Shown: positions 18,901 through 27,444, counted from the first letter of the stretch. The stretch is DNA of 64,000 bases from Leptospiraceae bacterium (GCA_024233835.1 JACKPC010000001.1:1-64000); one strand, 5' to 3'. The notes: generated by a model from the sequence alone, not told the origin. Translations and numbers: made by a program.

Positions 18901-19145
18901 TCGTATATGGAAAGGATAGAGGATATTATTTCCGTTGTTGTTTTTAATTTATTTTTCCTTTCTTCCAGTTTTTCATCTTTTAGCATAGGAAGATATAAGG
19001 CAAAGAAGCTGAAAGAAAACAGGATAATAGATAGTAAACTCCCAAGTGTAATCTTTTTAATAAGAGAAAATTTTCGAAAAGAATGGAAATGACTTTTGAA
19101 AAAATAATTCGGAAACACACCTTTTATTTTTTTAATCACACTCAT
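15996..19145 (-). CDS. Multidomain membrane adenylate cyclase (Cache-HAMP-PAS-GAF-GAF-CYC)
   Basis: 1049 aa from the ATG at 19145. A first helix is followed by a Cache-type periplasmic sensor (DLRYNKNEFFFIIDGSGKIILHPS), a second helix at about 225-250 and HAMP. A PAS/PAC segment lies at about 310-430. Two GAF-like domains are linked by charged coiled coils. A class III cyclase domain ends the protein. Catalytic metal residues are in FTDFKGFT and TIGDSY. The specificity residues Lys (EKLKTIGD) and Asp (VWGDTVN) predict ATP rather than GTP, and the transition-state Arg is present (NTASRMESSG). It would make cAMP in response to a periplasmic ligand. A TTG four codons upstream is a less likely start. 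Confidence 0.9.
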   Translation of the reverse strand: MSVIKKIKGVFPNYFFKSHFHSFRKFSLIKKITLGSLLSIILFSFSFFALYLPMLKDEKLEERKNKLKTTTEIISSILSIYEKQLRSQAYLKDPKFPQNIKEAKNAVLRILRDLRYNKNEFFFIIDGSGKIILHPSKPEKENISYRSLLDSKSGKEFYDLLIAAQRDTYAHLEYMGQTKYSSIHYEKQLLFAQYYWPWDWIILTQIEIKDIYQSIEEARNSFIILVLSISLLSLLTMFVLNYIILKIPLYNLLKGIERISHGDLTYQVTAIFNDELGSISSAFNMMTQKNKRIQDELSFKEQEYRTLLDNLNVGIYRNTGGRKGEFLQANPMMAKMFAYDRLEDFMKLNVSDLYANPEERARFVSMLKRNGECKGFELQLKRKDGSLFWAALNARVQYDSNGDLKWIDGAIEDISELKEATEELIKMSEELEMKVFERTEELAEAKSEVEALNHFTRLINSISNLDAIFTEISKHVYEKYHILASWLFLPDKNEKNLNAYKVYSYDKVPEDKYRNMMNLEVPLSEEGGILYLTFKRQKPLYLPRIPKPTFKADKGILENLTMRTLLLIPLLSKNKTIGIYGFSNLRAEMKLSKKEIRSLDNLCNQISGVMETARLLLEVKEEKEKALLAQKEALRAKEEVEFFNDFSRIINSSNHLDEIFKEAAMQLYSRLGADVFLLQLLDEEKHELFTRCFSGELANETLKIVYNFRVSLNDKSGSSYLVYSKKRTLYLRTSTAPMENLSSYDRVYVENLNTTTTFQIPLIVKDNVVGIFHVNKLGGLRKLSKEEIKFTERLCEQLAIAVNNSHLYELTERERQKSEKLLLNILPKDVARELKEKGVSEPILFDGVSVMFTDFKGFTKIAETLSPKELIKDLDACFVQFDKICERFNLEKLKTIGDSYMCAGGIPRRNKTHALDCVLAALEIQDFMNMMKSLKEEMGFPYWELRLGIHSGPLVAGVIGEKKFAYDVWGDTVNTASRMESSGTTGRINISGATYDLVNEFFDCEYRGKVPAKNKGMVRMFYVNGLKEEYSQEGDHKRPNRKFWEAYGI

Positions 19146-19334
19146 TGATTTTAACAAATTCTATTTGCTTATTTGAAAAAAAATCTATTTTTTTTCAAAA
19201 TATATTTTCAAAACTTAAAAAATCTTTTGCTCCTATCTGTGCTCATGCATTATATCCAACATTTCCCTTTCTTTTCTAAAAGAAGCTTGCTCTCTATTCT
19301 CTTTTTTCATATAATTTATATGAGGGGGATACCG

Positions 19335-20279
19335 ATGGAAAAGGAACTACAGACCTTTCAAGTATTTGGTGCTAAAGCAATCATTCTTCAGTTCACAGCT
19401 ATTTTGAAAGAAATCAAGGGTGTAAAAAAAGCAAAAGACATCGAATACGTACACAGAATGCGTGTGGCCTCAAGACGTTTGCGTAGAAACTTGATTGTAT
19501 TCGAAGATATAATCGGGAAAGACGCGACAATCGCACGAAAAAAAATCAAGAAGCTAACCCAAACCCTCGGAAATGCAAGGGATTATGATGTGCAAATCGA
19601 ATTTTTGGAGCGTTTCAAATCTAAACTTCCTTCAGAAGACTATATTCCGGGGATTACAAATCTTCAATTAAATCTACAAGATAAACGTAAGAAGGAGCAG
19701 AAAAAAATTGTCCGCTTTTTAGATAATTTGCTAAAAGATAAAAAGCTGAAAAAAAATTTAAGAAATATAAATAAACTAAAAAATAAAAAAGCCAACCTCG
19801 ATGAACAGGCGAGAATTTTTATACAGAGTAATGTAAATGCAAGAATTCTTTCCCTGCTAAACCAGATTCTCTCAAAAGAAGATTATCTTTATGATCCTTC
19901 TGCCAAGAAAGAACTGCACGAAACCAGAATTTTATTTAAATTTTTACGCTATGAACTGGAAATATTTCAGGATATTTATCCCGAAAAAATAAAGAGCTAT
20001 ATTGATACAACCAAAGAATTTCAAGCCTTATTGGGATGTATTCATGATTGTGATGTCTGGATTGATTCTCTTCCTGAGTTTATCCGTAAAATGCAGAAGG
20101 ATAATAAAAACGATGAACAGAGGGCCCATTACGAAAGGTTAAAAACCGGCCTTGTTTTTCTTTCCGAAGATAGAGAAAAAGAAAGAGAAAGATTGTATAT
20201 GGAGTTCATGAATCTCTGGAAAAAAAGCAAAGACAACCATCTTTCCACGCAATTTCAAGAGATCCTTTATTTAAAATAA
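19335..20279 (+). CDS. CHAD-domain protein
   Basis: 314 aa from the ATG at 19335, chosen because GAGGGGG lies 6 nt upstream; the longer frame to 19173 has no ribosome site and reads as low-complexity. The CHAD fold is recognisable from two helical halves. The first contains YVHRMRVASRRLRRNLIVFEDI and LGNARDYDVQIEFL. The second contains LHETRILFKFLRYELEIFQDIYP and LLGCIHDCDVWIDSL. CHAD proteins bind inorganic polyphosphate through the basic residues on these helices. No CYTH triphosphatase domain is fused. A GCGAGCCA-type palindrome follows the stop. Confidence 0.85.
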   Translation: MEKELQTFQVFGAKAIILQFTAILKEIKGVKKAKDIEYVHRMRVASRRLRRNLIVFEDIIGKDATIARKKIKKLTQTLGNARDYDVQIEFLERFKSKLPSEDYIPGITNLQLNLQDKRKKEQKKIVRFLDNLLKDKKLKKNLRNINKLKNKKANLDEQARIFIQSNVNARILSLLNQILSKEDYLYDPSAKKELHETRILFKFLRYELEIFQDIYPEKIKSYIDTTKEFQALLGCIHDCDVWIDSLPEFIRKMQKDNKNDEQRAHYERLKTGLVFLSEDREKERERLYMEFMNLWKKSKDNHLSTQFQEILYLK

Positions 20280-20303
20280 ACCCTCATTTTTTCCGGGAAC
20301 CCA

Positions 20304-20323
20304 GCGAGCCATCAGTGGCTCGC
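20304..20323. repeat. GCGAGCCA-type interspersed palindrome, copy 1
   Basis: GCGAGCCATCAGTGGCTCGC, a 7-bp perfect stem with a 6-nt loop, lies 24 nt after the CHAD stop. It is related to the palindromes at 22047, 24159 and 48801. Confidence 0.75.
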
Positions 20324-20487
20324 CTACTACGATTAAATAATTATTTCTATCTTTTTTATACCCCCATTTTCATTTCTCTTCCGATAATCAAAACGCAAAC
20401 TTATTTAAAAGTCAGGTAAATTTCTGTTTTCCTTGCTATCCAAGGAAAACTTTAAAACATGGAATACGGAGGGGTAAGATTCAAAAT

Positions 20488-22026
20488 ATGGACATTCGGC
20501 TAAACATCATTTCTTTAATAGGAGTATTTTTCCTTTGTTTTGTGGCCTGGATCTTTTCTGAAAATAAACGAGCGGTGCCCTGGCATATCGTCAAATGGGG
20601 GATTGCTCTACAGTTACTACTTGGCTTTTTACTTTTTATTGCTCCCGTAACACGCGACATTGTTTCGAAGGTAAATGACGCAATGAATATACTACTCGAT
20701 GCTTCCGAAGAAGGAGCACGTTTTGTATTTGGAGACAAATTGGTTCCCAGAAAAGTTACTTTAAAATGCGAATTAAATCCAAATTCTACCGAGCTTACAA
20801 ACTGCTTCGGAAACGATCCGGTTGCTTTCGTGAAAGGCAATAATGCTATGTATGTAGAAGGTCCCCTGATACCGGAGAAGACCGTAGTGGTTTCTGTTGA
20901 TCCCGGAAAAGGGAATATTACTTTAAATCAGCCTGTAACGATTAAGTCTAAAACTGTCAGTCCGGTAACCTTCAATGCCGTTTTTTATGGAAGTTCTTAC
21001 CCTCTGGGCTATATTTTCGCCTTCAGGGCTCTTCCCATGGTAATTTTCTTTTCGGCCCTGATTTCCCTTCTGTATCGATTAAACCTTATTCAGCCGGTTG
21101 TGAAAGTTTTTGCAGTTCTCTTTCAAAAGACCATGCGTATCAGTGGAGCTGAATCCCTTTCCGGTGCAGCGAATATTTTCGTAGGAATTGAATCTGCCAT
21201 CGCCATTAAGCCCTATTTAGCCGGGATGACCCGCTCGGAGCTCTGTGCCATCCTCGCCAGTTGTTTTGGTTCTATTGCCTCTACTGTCCTTGGGGTTTAT
21301 GTAGCTGCCCTCCGAAGAAACTTCCCTTCAATAACAGGACACCTGATGGCAGCCTCTGTTTTAACCATCCCTGCCTGTTTTGTACTGGCTAAAATCATCA
21401 TCCCGGAAGACGGGAAACCCCTGACTATGGGTGGCATTCCTGAAGAAAAAGATGATGGAACTCCTAAACCGGGTTATATGGATTCCTTTATAAAAGGTGC
21501 GATTGATGGAGTAGGAATGGCGGTTGGAATTTCAGCCGTTCTTATAGGAATGCTGGCCGTTGTGGAAGTGTTAAAAGTAGTAATGAATGGGATTGTAGGA
21601 ATATTCTATTCCGGTGCATTAAAATATTCCGTTCTACATTATATTTTTGGTGCCATCTTTTTTCCTTTCACTTTCCTCACCGGGATCTCTTTTAATTTGT
21701 CTGAGGTCTGGGAAGCATCTGTTCTTATCGGACAGCGTTTTTTCCTGAATGCTATTCCTTCCTATAACGCCTTACCGGCAATGAACAATGCCAATATTAT
21801 ATCTGATAGAACCATGCTGATTACCAGTTATGTGCTCTGCGGTTTTGCCAGTCTCTCATCTGTCGGAATTTTTGTGGGTGGTTTAACCAACCTGATCCCA
21901 GATAGAGTGAAAGACATCAGTAGTGTAACCTGGAAGGCTCTTTTTGCGGCTACCCTGGCTACCTTTATGACAGGTTGTATCGCCGGACTTTATGAATTCG
22001 GAAACCCGGGCCTCTTAGGAAAATAA
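20488..22026 (+). CDS. nupC: CNT-family concentrative nucleoside transporter (NupC-like)
   Basis: 512-aa inner-membrane protein. The family core is clear: SGAESLSGAANIFVGIESAIAIKPYL, then MTRSELCAILASCFGSIASTVLGVYV in the first re-entrant region, and the later LIGMLAVVEVLK. Nucleosides are taken up with Na+ or H+. It is about 100 residues longer than typical NupC. The extra part lies between the LDASEEGARFVFGD segment (about residue 70-85) and the next helix at about 170. It contains two Cys and looks like an extracytoplasmic beta-rich insert. The ATG at 20488 is the only start I can support, though its ribosome site is not strong. Confidence 0.85.
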   Translation: MDIRLNIISLIGVFFLCFVAWIFSENKRAVPWHIVKWGIALQLLLGFLLFIAPVTRDIVSKVNDAMNILLDASEEGARFVFGDKLVPRKVTLKCELNPNSTELTNCFGNDPVAFVKGNNAMYVEGPLIPEKTVVVSVDPGKGNITLNQPVTIKSKTVSPVTFNAVFYGSSYPLGYIFAFRALPMVIFFSALISLLYRLNLIQPVVKVFAVLFQKTMRISGAESLSGAANIFVGIESAIAIKPYLAGMTRSELCAILASCFGSIASTVLGVYVAALRRNFPSITGHLMAASVLTIPACFVLAKIIIPEDGKPLTMGGIPEEKDDGTPKPGYMDSFIKGAIDGVGMAVGISAVLIGMLAVVEVLKVVMNGIVGIFYSGALKYSVLHYIFGAIFFPFTFLTGISFNLSEVWEASVLIGQRFFLNAIPSYNALPAMNNANIISDRTMLITSYVLCGFASLSSVGIFVGGLTNLIPDRVKDISSVTWKALFAATLATFMTGCIAGLYEFGNPGLLGK

Positions 22027-22046
22027 AAACTCCTCTCTTATAACAA

Positions 22047-22066
22047 GCGAGTCACCAATGGCTCGC
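22047..22066. repeat. GCGAGCCA-type interspersed palindrome, copy 2
   Basis: GCGAGTCACCAATGGCTCGC, an 8-bp stem with one G-T pair, lies 20 nt after the nupC stop. Confidence 0.75.
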
Positions 22067-22133
22067 TTACAATCCTCCCAAATCTCCTAGAATAAAAATT
22101 GAATTTAGCGTAAAAAAATTTAACGAAATGTAC

Positions 22134-22262
22134 TATACTTCTCTTTTCTTCGTCTTATGAAATGAATAGAAAAAGTGAAGGAATGAAATTATTATCATAC
22201 TAGCACCCCCAAAAAAACACTGAGCAACCTGATTCTTTCAGGAGAAGGTTGCATTATTTTTT
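22134..22262 (+). ncRNA. Possible small transcript ending in a hairpin terminator
   Basis: TATACT (22134-22139) is a good -10, though no clear -35 is seen. A stem GCAACCT/AGGTTGC (22224-22252) followed by ATTATTTTTT then makes a convincing rho-independent terminator. No ORF of note lies between. TAGCACCCC occurs twice, at 22201 and 22270, flanking the hairpin. It could be a small RNA or the tail of a leader. Confidence 0.3.
22224..22262 (+). terminator. Rho-independent terminator in the nupC-kinase interval
   Basis: 7-bp stem GCAACCT/AGGTTGC with a 15-nt loop that itself can pair (CTGA with TCAG). The T-run ATTATTTTTT follows. It points rightwards, between two convergent genes. Confidence 0.65.
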
Positions 22263-22293
22263 GTTCTATTAGCACCCCATTGTATTCTCTAAG

Positions 22294-22326
22294 GCCCGGT
22301 GATAAGAAATCCCGGGCTATTTTTTT
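22294..22326 (+). terminator. Second rho-independent terminator overlapping the kinase stop
   Basis: A 6-bp GC stem GCCCGG/CCGGGC with a 12-nt loop, followed by seven Ts after TA. It points rightwards and its T-run overlaps the 3' end of the convergent kinase gene. It would stop plus-strand transcripts before they run antisense to the kinase. Confidence 0.65.
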
Positions 22327-24038
22327 ACACAACGAGTATAAAAGAGATTAGCTTTATAGGAGAAAAATGGTTCTCGATAATTGTCTACCTGTATGTTTAA
22401 AGCTTCTTCCGGGTCTTCCTCATTAAGAGTAGAAGTCCAGTATTCACAGCAGGGTTTCTGGAGCCTTGCATCCCGGTTTTCAAGAGCTGCTTTCCATTCC
22501 GCAAGAGAAGGAAGCCTCATTCCCTTTTTCTTGCAATAACTGACAGCAGTAGACCAGTTCATCTTTTTTATTCCCAGAGCCTGCCATTCCAGACCGGCCA
22601 GCTTAAACAATTCAGCAGACTGGTTTTTATCTTCTTTATTCTCCGGAGGATTGTTTCCATTCTCTTTTGGATCCTTCGGATCAACGGGAGGATCCGTATG
22701 TTCCGGAGTAATTAGATCACTGGCAGGTTCCAGTTTGATTATATGTTTGATAGGAATGTCAAGGTCTTCGAGACTAAATTCCAGGCTTTTATCTACATAA
22801 CCATCCAAATGCAGAGTATACCTGTAAATACCGGTGGAATTTAGTCGGTAGGAAAAAGGAGTTTTCCCTAAATTTTTTCCATTGGAATCGACTACACCCG
22901 CACCTGCCGGTTCTGTTTCAATTTGAATATTATCCAATTTCTTAAACAGGAATTTGTAGGTAAAAATACTTCCGAGACCGAGGCTTAAAAGTAAAATAGC
23001 CGCTATAAGACCAAAGTTACTGCCGGAACCATTCCCGGTAGTAGTGGTAGAGCGGGTTTGTTTTTCGTTTAATAATTTCTCCAGATCTTCAGAAAAAAGC
23101 TGGGCTGTCTGGTATCGCCTTTCTCTTTTTTTAGAACAGGCTTTCTTTATAATATATTCAATTTTACGTAGAGTTCTTTCGTTAGGAATATCAGATTCGT
23201 ATTCTGAATCTTTTACCTGCAAAGCCAGATCCGGCATTTTTGCATTTACATGTTTACCCATAACCGAAAGACCACTCTCTCCCTTAAAAGGAACATCACC
23301 CGTTAAAAGCTCAAATAACATAATTCCAACTGCATATACATCGCTTCGGCCATCAATGTCTTTGGTTCCCCGGCACTGTTCAGGACTCATGTAGTTTGCT
23401 GTTCCGAGGGTCATGCGAGTCTGGGTGCGAAATTCTCCGGCAACTTTGGCAATCCCAAAATCGACGATTACCGGCTCCCCCGTGGCTCGAAACATAATAT
23501 TGTCGGGTTTTATATCCCTGTGAGAACTCAGACGGTTATTATGGCAGTAATCGAGTGCTATCAGAACTTTGGATATGATATATAAAGCATCCCGATGGGG
23601 AAAGGCTTTATTCTGAACCTTGTATTCGCTCAGCTTATCGGATAAAGAACCACCGGGAAGATATTCCATAATGTAAAAAGGACGACCTTCATGGATACCC
23701 ACATCGATGACTTCAACTAAATTGGGGTGCTTAATTCGAGCCGGGGTTCTGGCTTCCTGTAGAAAACGTTCCCGGATTTCATTATCTTCCGAATATTCTT
23801 CACTTAGAAGCTTCACCACAATCTTTCTGTCCAGAGCTAATTGTTCTCCGAGGTATACGGTAGCCATCCCTCCCCTTCCAATCTTTTTTTCAATTTTGAA
23901 TTTGGGGGAAAGAGCACGGTTTAATAGCTCAATTTCTGCTTGAGCAGTAAATGATTTGGCTTTTAAATTATAACCACAAAACTCGCAAACTGTTGCGTCT
24001 TCTGGATTTTCCAGCCCACAGGAAGGACAATTAAGCAT
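22317..24038 (-). CDS. Serine/threonine protein kinase with zinc ribbon, PEGA-like and Lcl/DUF1566-like domains
   Basis: 573 aa. An N-terminal zinc ribbon (CPSC near 4-7, CEFCG near 18-22) precedes a Hanks-type kinase (about 53-330). The glycine loop is IGRGGMATVYLG, catalytic loop HRDIKPDN, metal site VDFGIAK and activation-segment end YMSPEQCRG. A transmembrane helix lies near residues 345-365. The extracytoplasmic part has a PEGA-like beta domain (IQIETEPAGAGVVDSNG), a Pro/Asp/Lys linker and a C-terminal module with WSTAVSYCKKKGMRLPSLAEW, as in DUF1566/formylglycine-type sensor folds. The architecture suggests that an outside sensor controls a cytoplasmic kinase. Confidence 0.9.
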   Translation of the reverse strand: MLNCPSCGLENPEDATVCEFCGYNLKAKSFTAQAEIELLNRALSPKFKIEKKIGRGGMATVYLGEQLALDRKIVVKLLSEEYSEDNEIRERFLQEARTPARIKHPNLVEVIDVGIHEGRPFYIMEYLPGGSLSDKLSEYKVQNKAFPHRDALYIISKVLIALDYCHNNRLSSHRDIKPDNIMFRATGEPVIVDFGIAKVAGEFRTQTRMTLGTANYMSPEQCRGTKDIDGRSDVYAVGIMLFELLTGDVPFKGESGLSVMGKHVNAKMPDLALQVKDSEYESDIPNERTLRKIEYIIKKACSKKRERRYQTAQLFSEDLEKLLNEKQTRSTTTTGNGSGSNFGLIAAILLLSLGLGSIFTYKFLFKKLDNIQIETEPAGAGVVDSNGKNLGKTPFSYRLNSTGIYRYTLHLDGYVDKSLEFSLEDLDIPIKHIIKLEPASDLITPEHTDPPVDPKDPKENGNNPPENKEDKNQSAELFKLAGLEWQALGIKKMNWSTAVSYCKKKGMRLPSLAEWKAALENRDARLQKPCCEYWTSTLNEEDPEEALNIQVDNYREPFFSYKANLFYTRCVKK

Positions 24039-24158
24039 TCTTACTCCGGATTCGCCTCTATCTTTCTAAAGTGAATAGCACAACCTATTAACAGATTTAG
24101 AAGTTTTTTAAAAGAGTTTTTTTATTTTTATCAAAAAAATATATACAGGAGAGAAGAA

Positions 24159-24178
24159 GCGAACCATCTGAGGTTCGC
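24159..24178. repeat. GCGAACCA-type interspersed palindrome, copy 3
   Basis: GCGAACCATCTGAGGTTCGC, a 7-bp perfect stem extended by flanking AA/TT, lies 17 nt after the mdh stop (minus strand). Confidence 0.75.
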
Positions 24179-24194
24179 TTCCTGATTTTTGGGA

Positions 24195-25178
24195 TTAACC
24201 CAGCATTTCCTTTACGTCTTCTCTTTCTGAAATTAACTCTTTATGAGTCACATCAAATTTTTCTTTACTGAATTCATTTAAAGGAATGTTTTGGACGATT
24301 TCCAGTTTACTTCCATTGGAACGAACCGGATACCCAAAAATCAGTCCTTTCTCTACTCCGTAACTTCCATCCGAGCAAAGAGCTACACTGAACCAGTCTC
24401 CTGCCGGAGTAGGATTAACAATGTTCCTGACGGTATCCACTACCGCATTGGCAGCACTCGCAGCGCTGGAAGCTCCCCTTGCCTGGATAATTGCAGCCCC
24501 TCTTTTCTGTACAGTAGAAATGAAGTCTCCTTTTAACCATTCATGGTCGGAAATCACGTCCGGAGCCGGTTTTCCATCTATTTTAGCATTATAAAAATCC
24601 GGGTATTGTGTAGCTGAGTGGTTTCCCCAGATGGTTACATTGGTAACTTTAGACACTGCAACTCCTGCTTTGGCAGCCAGCTGTGATTTTGCACGGTTTT
24701 CATCTAACTTGGTAAGAGCAAACCAGCGGTCATTCGGCATACCTTTAGCATTATTCATTCCAATAAGGGCATTGGTATTACAGGGGTTTCCTACCACAAG
24801 AGCTCTTGCATCTCCGGCTGCATTGGCAGCAATAGATTTTCCTTGCTTGGTGAAAATGCCTCCATTGATTTTTAAGAGGTCTCCTCTTTCCATACCGGCT
24901 TTACGGGGAACTGAACCTACCAGTAAAGCCCAGTTTACATCTTTAAAAGCTACATCTAAATCAGAAGTAGTGGAAACTTTTTGTAATAGAGGAAAAGCAC
25001 AGTCATCCAGTTCCATTACGACTCCTTTCAGTGCAGGCAGAGCTGCTTCCAATTCGAGCAGTTGTAATTCAACCGGGGTATCTTTTCCGAACATTTCTCC
25101 TGATGCAATCCTAAAAAGTAATGCATATCCTATTTGGCCGGCAGCACCGGTTACAGCAACTTTTACAGTTTTATTCAT
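24195..25178 (-). CDS. mdh: Malate dehydrogenase
   Basis: 327 aa, the length of the Mdh type 2 family. The NAD-binding motif TGAAGQIGYALLFRIASGE opens the protein. Substrate-binding ELDDCAFPLL, the catalytic region LDENRAKSQLA and WGNHSATQYPDF (with the proton-relay His) follow. It interconverts malate and oxaloacetate in the TCA cycle. AAGGAG lies upstream of the ATG. The DsbA-like gene upstream is separated by 16 nt, so co-transcription is possible but probably not functional. Confidence 0.97.
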   Translation of the reverse strand: MNKTVKVAVTGAAGQIGYALLFRIASGEMFGKDTPVELQLLELEAALPALKGVVMELDDCAFPLLQKVSTTSDLDVAFKDVNWALLVGSVPRKAGMERGDLLKINGGIFTKQGKSIAANAAGDARALVVGNPCNTNALIGMNNAKGMPNDRWFALTKLDENRAKSQLAAKAGVAVSKVTNVTIWGNHSATQYPDFYNAKIDGKPAPDVISDHEWLKGDFISTVQKRGAAIIQARGASSAASAANAVVDTVRNIVNPTPAGDWFSVALCSDGSYGVEKGLIFGYPVRSNGSKLEIVQNIPLNEFSKEKFDVTHKELISEREDVKEMLG

Positions 25179-25194
25179 GTAGATCTATATCTCC

Positions 25195-26256
25195 TTAGTT
25201 TTTTAATTCTTTATCTATGATTTCAACAAATCTTTCAATAGGTTGTGCCCCTTCTAACATGATACCATTGATAAAAAAGGCAGGGGTACCATTGACTCCC
25301 AGTTTTCGACCATCCTCCAGATCTACATCGACTTCTTTTGAGGAAGAAGAATCCTGTAGACAGGCATTGAGCCTGGTTTTATCCAAACCGGCTTTTTCTG
25401 CCAGAAATAGGACGTTGTTTCTTTCTAAGTCCCCGGTATTTTCAAAAAGTTTGTCAAACACTTCCCAGAACTTCCCCTGCTTATGGCCACAACCGGCAAC
25501 TTCATGAGCAAATCTTGCATTTTTATGAAAAGGGAGAGGAAAGTCCCTGAATACCCAGCGAATCTTATCTTTGTATTTTTCCCTGAGCTGGCGATTTACC
25601 ATCTGACTTCTCTGGCAATACGGGCATTCAAAATCTGAAAATTCAATCACAGTAACTTTAGCTTTATCGGGCCCTATTGATGGGTTGCCTTTTTCTTCGA
25701 CTTTCATGCGTGGAGCGGTAAGTTCGGCAAGTTCAATTTTAACCTTGTATTTCTCTCTAAGTTTTCGGGCAACACCGGCTTTATGCTGTTCTTCTTTCCG
25801 GTTTTTTAGAAAGTCAGAAATATCACCACTAACTTCAGGAAGGCTTTTATTTCCTAATTGAGCTTTGTACTGGTTATAAGTCCTTTCAATTTCTTGCTGG
25901 CTGGGTTCATAAGCGACTAAGCCTTCTGATAGAACTTTAGATGGCTCCATATTTTTCTCTTTTCCTTCTAATTCCAGCATTTTATCGGAAGCAAATTGAC
26001 CGAAGGTCTGACCGAGACCTTTGACATACTCCGATTTTACTTTATAGGCCAGACCCGGGGCTTCTTTTTCGACATCATCGATGGTATATTTTTTACCATT
26101 TACACTTACAAAGTTTTCCGGATTTAAGGTTTTAAAATAATTTAAAATAGCCGGGATGGTTATAACAATGTAAGCTGCAAAAATAACAGCCAGAATCAGA
26201 AACTTTTTATCTGTTCCGGAGTTAATTGCATCAATTTTTTCAGAATTACTTTCCAT
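25195..26256 (-). CDS. Membrane-anchored DsbA-like thiol-disulfide protein
   Basis: 353 aa from the ATG at 26256; an in-frame TTG 63 nt upstream lacks a ribosome site. One membrane helix (FLILAVIFAAYIVITIPAIL) anchors it. A SurA-N-like helical segment with VNGKKYTIDDVEKEAP follows. A C-terminal DsbA/thioredoxin domain begins VTVIEFSDFECPYCQRS, with CPYC as active site and VNGTPAFFINGIML containing the cis-Pro loop. It probably acts as an oxidase or isomerase for exported proteins. The chaperone-like segment fused to a DsbA fold is common in spirochaetes and deltaproteobacteria. Confidence 0.85.
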   Translation of the reverse strand: MESNSEKIDAINSGTDKKFLILAVIFAAYIVITIPAILNYFKTLNPENFVSVNGKKYTIDDVEKEAPGLAYKVKSEYVKGLGQTFGQFASDKMLELEGKEKNMEPSKVLSEGLVAYEPSQQEIERTYNQYKAQLGNKSLPEVSGDISDFLKNRKEEQHKAGVARKLREKYKVKIELAELTAPRMKVEEKGNPSIGPDKAKVTVIEFSDFECPYCQRSQMVNRQLREKYKDKIRWVFRDFPLPFHKNARFAHEVAGCGHKQGKFWEVFDKLFENTGDLERNNVLFLAEKAGLDKTRLNACLQDSSSSKEVDVDLEDGRKLGVNGTPAFFINGIMLEGAQPIERFVEIIDKELKN

Positions 26257-26331
26257 AAAAATGTTCACTCCACTAATCTGTAACCAAAATATGATTTGTT
26301 TCCAGAATGACAAGTCCAAATATATGTATTA

Positions 26332-27444
26332 ATGGTAGAAGATTATTTTCAACAAGAACTGGAAAACATCCAATCAAAAAATCGCTACAGGCGACTGAAA
26401 GCGCCGACAGGAATGGATTTCTCCTCGAATGATTACCTCTGCTTATCCCAGCACCCGGAAATCATGGAATCTCTGCACCGGGGGATTAAACTTTTCGGAG
26501 CCGGTTCTACAGCTTCAAGACTGATTCGGGGTCACAGGGCTATTTATGAGAAAACAGAAGAAAATTTCTCCGGTTGGGTCTCAGCTACAAGTAGCCTCTA
26601 CGTTATGAATGGTTATCTTGCGAATCTGGGTCTTCTCGATTGCATCAGTCATAAAGATTCGGAAATATTCTGTGACAGATTAAACCACGCTTCTATACTG
26701 GATGGAATCCGTCTTTCCGGCACAAAGGTACGCTACTATCGGCATCTTGACATGTCTCATCTTGAAGAGCTTCTACAGAAGTCTGAAGCTAAAACAAAAA
26801 TCATTGTATCGGAAACTGTTTTTAGTATGGACGGGGACCTGGCGGATTTACAGGAACTGCTTAGATTAAAACAAAAACATGAGGCAATTCTAATTTTAGA
26901 TGAAGCTCATGCTCTTGGTGTTTTTGGTAATCGGGGCCAGGGGCTTGCCAATGACAAAGCATTTCTTTCTCCTGATTTATTAGAAAAAGTTGATTTTAGG
27001 GTTTATACCTGCGGAAAATCAATGGGGCTTCAGGGAGCCTTCATTTCCTGTTCCCGGAAGGAACATAAGAAGTTTTTAATAAACCGAATGAGGCCCTTTA
27101 TTTTTTCAACAGCTCCTATGCCCGCCATAGCCTATGCGGTCAATAAATCTATAAACCTGATAAAAAGAAGTAAAGAGCAGAGAACTAAAATTTTAGAAAA
27201 TGCTGAATTTTTTCGACAGAAGTTGAAAGAGAAAGGGTATAATACCCTGAACTCCAAAAGTCAAATCATCCCTGTTATTTTAAAAGACGAAGAAGAAGCC
27301 TTATATAAAGCTGGAATCTGCCAGGAAGAAGGTTTTGATGTTCGAGCCATTCGACCTCCCACAGTAAAACAATCCCGTCTCCGACTCAGCATAAATGCAG
27401 GTATACGAATTGAGGATATTAAAAGACTCTTAGGTATCTTATAA
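26332..27444 (+). CDS. bioF: 8-amino-7-oxononanoate synthase-like PLP enzyme
   Basis: 370-aa alpha-oxoamine synthase. Visible motifs are FSSNDYLCLSQHPE near the N-terminus, the AGSTASRLIRGH glycine-rich region, SVFSMDGDLADL-like VFSMDGD, and the DEAHALGVFGNRGQG motif. The PLP lysine is in YTCGKSMGLQGAF. It condenses an acyl-thioester with an amino acid; in biotin synthesis these are pimeloyl-thioester and L-alanine. No other bio genes are nearby, so 2-amino-3-ketobutyrate ligase or another oxoamine synthase is possible. It diverges from the DsbA-like gene. Confidence 0.75.
   Translation: MVEDYFQQELENIQSKNRYRRLKAPTGMDFSSNDYLCLSQHPEIMESLHRGIKLFGAGSTASRLIRGHRAIYEKTEENFSGWVSATSSLYVMNGYLANLGLLDCISHKDSEIFCDRLNHASILDGIRLSGTKVRYYRHLDMSHLEELLQKSEAKTKIIVSETVFSMDGDLADLQELLRLKQKHEAILILDEAHALGVFGNRGQGLANDKAFLSPDLLEKVDFRVYTCGKSMGLQGAFISCSRKEHKKFLINRMRPFIFSTAPMPAIAYAVNKSINLIKRSKEQRTKILENAEFFRQKLKEKGYNTLNSKSQIIPVILKDEEEALYKAGICQEEGFDVRAIRPPTVKQSRLRLSINAGIRIEDIKRLLGIL

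Noticed and set aside
24631..25182. 183-aa plus-strand frame antisense to mdh
   Set aside because: Coding bias of the strong mdh gene explains it; no ribosome site and no protein features.
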